Shown piece by piece: positions 58,304 through 64,000 of a DNA stretch of 64,000 nt. Made by a program: the position numbers and the translations under genes. Numbering within the stretch: position 1 is the stretch's first letter; each line of letters opens with the position of its first letter. Source of the DNA: Chamaecrista fasciculata (Eukaryota; Streptophyta; Magnoliopsida; Fabales; Fabaceae); NCBI GenBank assembly GCA_003254925.1, contig QANZ01044457.1, forward strand, positions 258,717 to 322,716. The letters run 5' to 3'. A model generated the notes under the pieces. It made no database searches, had not been told where the DNA came from, and was given only the letters and a program-made list of their open reading frames with translations.

Positions 58304-59321
58304 ATAACCTAATAATTTTATCCTCGTAACAAAAAAAAATGGTATCCACCGTTAAATTTGAAGTAATTGCATTTTGTGGAAGTGAATGAAATCAAATACA
58401 GATCCTAGCATGCTTCAGAATCAGACATAACCCGTAACGGAACAAGTCCTAAAATTCCAATTTCTATTGAAAAAACAAAAAGAAAAATCCTTGAATTCAA
58501 CGTTCGGGAGCTTATAAATGCCGGTTGTGTAATGTGCTAACTACTCCAACGAGGACGTCAAAGTATAGACAAAACGAGACCCTTCATTACTTTCTATATA
58601 GGATTGTTAAATTATTATATATTAGGCTATTTGTGTTTGTTTGCAACCTGTTCGTCCTTTTAAGTTTTAAACATTTTCCCACTTTCTATATTCTATGTTT
58701 TTCCCCTGTGAGACTCACTATTGACATTTGACGGTAATAAATTCACACTTTCACTTAGTCTATGCTTGACCCAACCTCTCAAGGCTGAAGCTGGAAGGTC
58801 GTCGTTAGAGTACAAGTTATATTTGAGATTGTCAACCTCAATAGTCAATACCACCCCCTCTGTAATTTATTTACGTATGTGGTCCCTTTTCTTCTCCTTC
58901 TTCCTCCTCCGTGGCTCACGTATTCCATTGACAAAGTGTGAAACACCAGGTCGTGTAATAACTAGTCTGTGTAAAATTGTATTGAGGATTGAGATAAGCT
59001 TTAGAGTTAGGTTTGGGATGCCAACACTCTAATAAACTCTTTAACTCAAAGTCATAAAGTCATAACTGTTGACCATATAACATTCACTTGTTCAAAGATA
59101 ATATAAAACCATTTTCAATTTGGAAATTTTGTAGAAAATAACCAAAACCCAAGAAATAGCCAAGCTGTTTCGTGCTGTTTCCCCTCCTTTGCTCCGATGG
59201 CTTAGTATCCATCCGCAAATCCTTGCGTTTCTTTCCTACATGACGATTTCAATTTCAACTTCAACCTTTCACACCACCTTCTTCTTCTTCTTCTCCCTTA
59301 CTCTTCTCTCTACCTCCTCAA
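58304..59321. promoter_or_regulatory. Upstream region and leader of the MAPKKK5-like gene
   Basis: No gene was seen. From about 59130 the sequence becomes C/T-rich, as in plant leaders. Two upstream ATGs occur: 59197 (ATG-GCT-stop) and 59240, the latter opening a 49-codon frame that overlaps the main start in another frame and stops at 59389. Confidence 0.4.
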
Positions 59322-62300
59322 ATGCCTGTTTCTCGCAAATCATCATCATCCTCTTCGATCAAATCAACTACTCCTACGTCTTCCCCTAATTCTCCTTCTG
59401 CTCATGCCAATCCCAATGCCAATGCCGGTAATTTTCTCCACAGAAGGGGTCAGTCACTTCTCCACCAGCGCCGTCTTACGCGGCAGAGCAAGCTCCGTTA
59501 CCTCAGCGATTACGATGTCGGCTTGCGCTTTTCCGACGATTCTTCCTCGCCGGCGTCGCCTCACTGTTCTCTTCACTCTCGCTCATCCGGCGGTTCCGAT
59601 CACTGGTCCTCCTCTGCTATACCGCAACCTCTTCCGCTTCCAGAATCGCCGTTGACTCACCGGCCGGAGTCAACCGCTCCAAATTCCGGTCAGCTTCACC
59701 TCGGATCTCCTTCCGTAGAACATCCGCCCTTTGCTTTCGGCAGGTAACACTAATTTAGGGTTGTAAATATTCGGTTACTTTGATCATATCTCTGAGCCGA
59801 TTGTTGTATGGAACTGATATTTTCGAATTTTCTTTATGTTCAAGGTCTTGCTTGTTCTTGATTGCCATTAATACAATCAACTCCTAGTGGAGCTTACGCA
59901 GCAGTATAAATTAGGCAACAAATTGATTTGTAGTGTTTTTTTTTCCTTTCTTTTCACTATTATCAGGAAGACAACGGATCACGAGGCAATCGCAAATATA
60001 AGGTGTTCAAGCAATTTGGGTAAATCCTCTGGTGATTCAATAGTTGAAAAAGCACAAAATAATTTGAGAGTTAATATCCCAGGACCAAGTTTCTTGGCAG
60101 GTAGTTTCACTTTCTCCGCTCTTTTTGTTTTTTGGCCGAACTTTCTCCACTTTTGTTGCATTTCAAAAAGTTGAACATTGGAGACCCTTCTCTTTCTTAT
60201 TTCGCTGTTAATGCAGGCCATAGTTCATGCAAAGATCCTAAGGTACTCTCTCATGATATTGACTTTGAAAGTATTTACAACTCGAGGTTGCGTGGTGCTG
60301 CCAAGAGTGCTCCTACAAGTCCACGTAGATCAAGCAATGTAGATTTGTTTGGTCCTTTCATCACTAAATCTCAAGAATTTCATGACAACCGTGTCAGTCA
60401 TTCTTTAAAAGTGTCACCATATTTGGCTGTTCAAAGTCCAGACCGTTCTTTCCATAGCCCAGGGAACCATAGTCCTTACCGCAATACTAAAATTCAAGAT
60501 GGATCTCAGAACCATAATTTCTTTTCCAGGGTGTGGCCAGAAAATAACCACGTTGATGCACATCCTTTGCCCCTTCCGCCTAGAGCTTCACCATCAGCAC
60601 AATTATCTGTGCAGAGTCAGTCAAGTGGCATACATCACTCTACTGAAAATCCACCTTCAATGAAAGGTCAATGGCAGAAAGGAAAACTTATTGGACGCGG
60701 CACATTTGGAAGTGTCTTTCATGCAACCAACCTGTATGCAATTTTTTCAATTTTTCTGCTGGCTTGATTGGTGGCTACTGGCTACTCATAGCTAGTATCT
60801 GCTTTAAATTATGTCTTTTCTTTGGTTTACTCATGTGCATTCTTTTTCACCTAACAGAGAAACAGGAGCCTCATGTGCAATGAAGGAGGTGGATCTCATT
60901 CCTGATGACCCTAAATATGCTGAGTTTTTGAAGCAACTGGAGCAGGTTATTCTCTAAAATAAATTCTATTTATTTTGTCTAGAAGCATGGCTACCATTAT
61001 TGAAGAAAATAATATTTAGACAACGGGAAAAATATAAATCCCATTGATCAACTCCACAGCTAACACCGTTAGATTGCCCCCCTTTGCCACACATTTGACA
61101 TTTATTGGCAATCAACAATCTATTATGTCATGGATCAATTATTCCAAACGTTTAAGTGTTATGAGAAGACCTAGAATTGGCGTAATATCTCTAACACTCA
61201 CCATAATTGAAAATCTGTTTTGGGCTTGAGGCACAAACCCATCCTGATTTGTATTGAAATTTGTTTTAACTAGAAATGTAAGTGTGGGAAGGATTGGACT
61301 CTTGACTATTGGATCACAATAGGTAAATAACTCTTAACAAATTAGCACTCCTGGTAACTGCTTATTTGATTTACTGCATGATCTAATGTCATAATTGTTC
61401 AATATCTGTTACTCAACGATAGTTTGATAATTTAATTCGAACTCCTAAAGATTAGTGTTTTGGTCATGATCTTGTCATCGGCATTAATTTGTTTTCATCG
61501 TCCATTCTTGTTAAAGGTTTTTCTCTGTTATTGTATGTGTTTATCATATTTCTCATAATTATTATGAAGGATCTAAAATTTGCTGTTTGTGTATAAAAAA
61601 AAACACAGGGCCGAACACAGTAAGTAGAAGTTAGACTGCTAGATTTGTAGCAAAGTGGCATTCTGTACTAGTATTTGTTTTCGTTTATAACATGTGATCA
61701 CACATACAAAAGGTTACAAGAAGTGCCTTATCACCCAGATTTGTTTTCTGACTGATGGGGAAAGTTAGAAACTACTTTTTTTCAATAAAAATTTGCGCAT
61801 GCACACATAAGGTTTTCATGATGAGCATTAACACCGTATGTGTTTTCTAGCTAGCATAGAAGCTAAGTTATTGCAATCAACTGCACTGTCAGTGCAGTTG
61901 CTTCAAAAGTTTGAATTCTTTTGTGCACTGTGATATCTTTACACTTTTTACTCATTGAAAGGTATTTTGGCTGTTGTGTAACTTGTGTTATTGTTCGTTG
62001 TTTCAGGAAATCAAAATTCTTCGTCACCTACACCATCCAAATATTGTGCAGTATTATGGGAGTGAGATAGTGAGTTATTCTTTGGTTCTTGTTTTACATA
62101 TACTACAAAGTCTAATGATAAGTTTAAGGGCCTTTGTGATTGTAAATTAGCTATGACATTTTAAAATTTCTTTGTTTTCAGATTGATGATCGCTTGTGCA
62201 TATATATGGAGTTTGTTCATCCTGGATCGATTGATAAATTTGTGCGTGCAAATTATGAAGCCATGACAGAATCTGTTGTACGCAATTTTACAAGGCATAT

Positions 62301-64000
62301 TCTCTCAGGCTTGGCTTACTTGCATAGTACCAAAACTATCCACAGGTAACTAGATTAAAGAAACTGACCTGATTTAAACTCTGTGAATGGCTATCAATTT
62401 GTATATCCTGAGATCTGTAATTTGACAAATGATAAAAAGGGAGCTGGGTAAAAAAATTAAATCTTAACTCTTTCAATGTATAGAACTACAGATAATGTGG
62501 AACTTTTTTCTTGTTATGCGTAGCCAGTTGTCCGGAAAAGGACATTCTTATGTTGGATTTCTCAACAATTAGGTGGAATTGGCATTTCTGTATTCAGCTG
62601 ATGTTTGGTAAAATGGATGATTTTTCTCTTTAGGGATATCAAAGGTGCAAATTTACTTGTTGATGCATCAGGCATAGTCAAGCTCGCTGATTTTGGGATG
62701 GCAAAAGTAGTAAGTTTTCTTCTTCCATAATCTTGGCAGGTGTTAATTTTTGTAATATTTAAATTTTTATTGAAGTCAATCAGTCAGCATCTTCTTTTTT
62801 CATGCCATCCTAAGTCGTACCATCTGATTGATTTGCTTTTTCCAGCTATCAGGGAAGTCATATGAACTTTCTTTGAAGGGCAGTCCATACTGGATGGCTC
62901 CTGAGGTATTTTATTGCTTGAATCATCTACGAAGTTTTAGAGGGTCAAGGAATGTCCTTTTTTACTGTGATTTGTCCTTTGAAGGTCATGAAGGCTGCCA
63001 TGATGAGAGATGACAACCCTGATCTTGCCTATGCTGTTGATATCTGGAGCTTAGGGTGCACAATTATAGAAATGCTGACAGGAAAACCTCCTTGGAGCGA
63101 GTATGAAGGGGTAAGCACCTTATTATTTCTCGTTACTCATCACAATAAATGTCGGTGCTCATTATTTTTGTAGGTTTACTATAAGATTGATAAACTTGAT
63201 ATTGATCTAGCTTGAAATGATCATTCTCCTTGAGAAAACGACAAAAGAGAGCACTATTTATGCTCTATATTCAAGTTCTTCATGCTTTGCGAATTAAGGG
63301 TAAATTGTAAATTGTACGGTTTTTCCTTGCTTAACACTATAAATCATTCTGTAGATTCTGCTTATCTTTTATATCTAAGCAAAGCATTTGAACGTTCTTT
63401 GAAATTCCAATTCGAGCACTCCATGAGTGTGGCTTTTGTACATGTTAACCTAATAACCTAATTGAATTCTGTGAATTAGCCCCAAGCCATGTTCAAGGTA
63501 CTACACAGTTCACCATCTATACCGGAAACATTGTCTCCAGCCGGCAAGGATTTTCTTCAGAAATGTTTTGAAAGGGATCCAGCAAATCGACCATCGGCTG
63601 CTAAGCTTCTTGAGCATGCGTTTGTGCAAAATTTGCATGATCAGGATATTTCAGATCGCCCGCAATTGTGTCGTAGGAGAGACTCTGGAGTAAGTGCTGA
63701 TTATATTATACTCATAGGAAAAAGATGTGCCATGGCACATGTGGGGTGGCTGATATGTTGTCATATTTTCTGTACTGTGTAGGATGAATCGCGTAGTCCC
63801 CAAGACCCCTCTAAACATAACCGTGATGTAACTCCAGCCTCCGTGGGAACAAGGATCATGAACAAAATCCAGAAATTAATGGGGTAATATTTCGTCACTA
63901 TTGGCATTATGAATGGAATGCTGAATAAAGTTTGATAATGATCGATAGTCATTCTGTTGTTGTTTCCCTTTTGCTTTTGACAGTGATGCTTCTTCCCAAC
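59322..64000 (+). CDS. MAPKKK5: MAPKKK5-like MEKK kinase, 5' part
   Basis: A MEKK-class kinase kinase kinase; Arabidopsis MAPKKK5 links chitin receptors to MAP kinase activation. Exons: 59322-59743, 59967-60100, 60217-60733, 60858-60945, 62007-62069, 62182-62345, 62634-62709, 62846-62905, 62985-63110, 63480-63689, 63783-63883, 63984-64000 and onward; the gene continues past the window. A long Ser/Pro-rich N-terminal region (1 to about 335, with RLTRQSKLRYLSDYDVG and SAPTSPRRSSN) precedes the kinase. The Gly loop is IGRGTFGSV (344-352), the ATP-binding Lys is Lys367 (CAMKEVD), the catalytic loop is HRDIKGANLL (Asp464) and the metal site is DFG (Asp482); GSPYWMAPE follows. All key residues are present. 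The first ATG giving the conserved N-terminal frame was taken as the start. Confidence 0.92.

Noticed and set aside
59189-59389. MLRWLS... open frame as the MAPKKK5 N terminus
   Set aside because: It begins at TTG, not ATG, and its frame does not connect to the kinase; the MPVSRKSS frame does.

Overview
The window is nuclear DNA of a flowering plant. It has intron-split genes with GT-AG boundaries, short AT-rich introns, dense small non-autonomous transposons, tRNA-derived SINEs, and proteins whose closest recognised relatives are Arabidopsis families (SCPL51, TPP1, NAT3, ADR1, MAPKKK5). A core eudicot is likely; the species cannot be named from the sequence. Ns at 31748, 37098-37108, 56868 and 57057 show this is a draft assembly.

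Layout. Positions 1-29000 hold three head-to-tail serine carboxypeptidase-like genes on the minus strand (623-4503, 8556-12908, 21719-28824). All three have the same 13-exon structure and I could read each through with no break. The first two are a younger duplicate pair whose homology runs past the promoter; the third is older and its introns are swollen by transposons. Between them lie fold-back elements, a broken VPS41 exon-1 copy (5177-5439) and a 2.6-kb Pack-MULE-like element (15944-18562) that carries a piece of a UGT88-type glycosyltransferase between long inverted arms. Positions 29000-34000 are gene-free: an exact 401-bp tandem duplication, a large fold-back element, a Ty1/copia remnant and a SINE.

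Positions 34000-47150 carry three plus-strand housekeeping-type genes: thylakoidal processing peptidase (34280-36622), a secreted or ER protein resembling TIN1 (38088-39458), and a nucleobase-ascorbate transporter of the NAT3 type (42665-47148). Positions 49730-52490 (minus) hold a helper immune receptor of the ADR1/RNL class. Positions 52500-59300 are repeats and AT-rich spacer. Positions 59322-64000 (plus) hold the first twelve exons (the last one partial) of a MAPKKK5-like kinase that runs off the right edge. The genes do not form one pathway; ADR1 and MAPKKK5 both belong to immune signalling in Arabidopsis, but their proximity may be chance.

I found no unknown multi-gene system. The most unusual signals are the Pack-MULE with its UGT fragment and 10-bp target duplication, a small relative with the same ends and same-length duplication (20493-20768), and a set of five tiny A-tailed insertions flanked by 14-17-bp direct repeats that look like extremely 5'-truncated retroposition events, one of which has duplicated a splice donor. 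All exon coordinates were derived by hand from the sequence.
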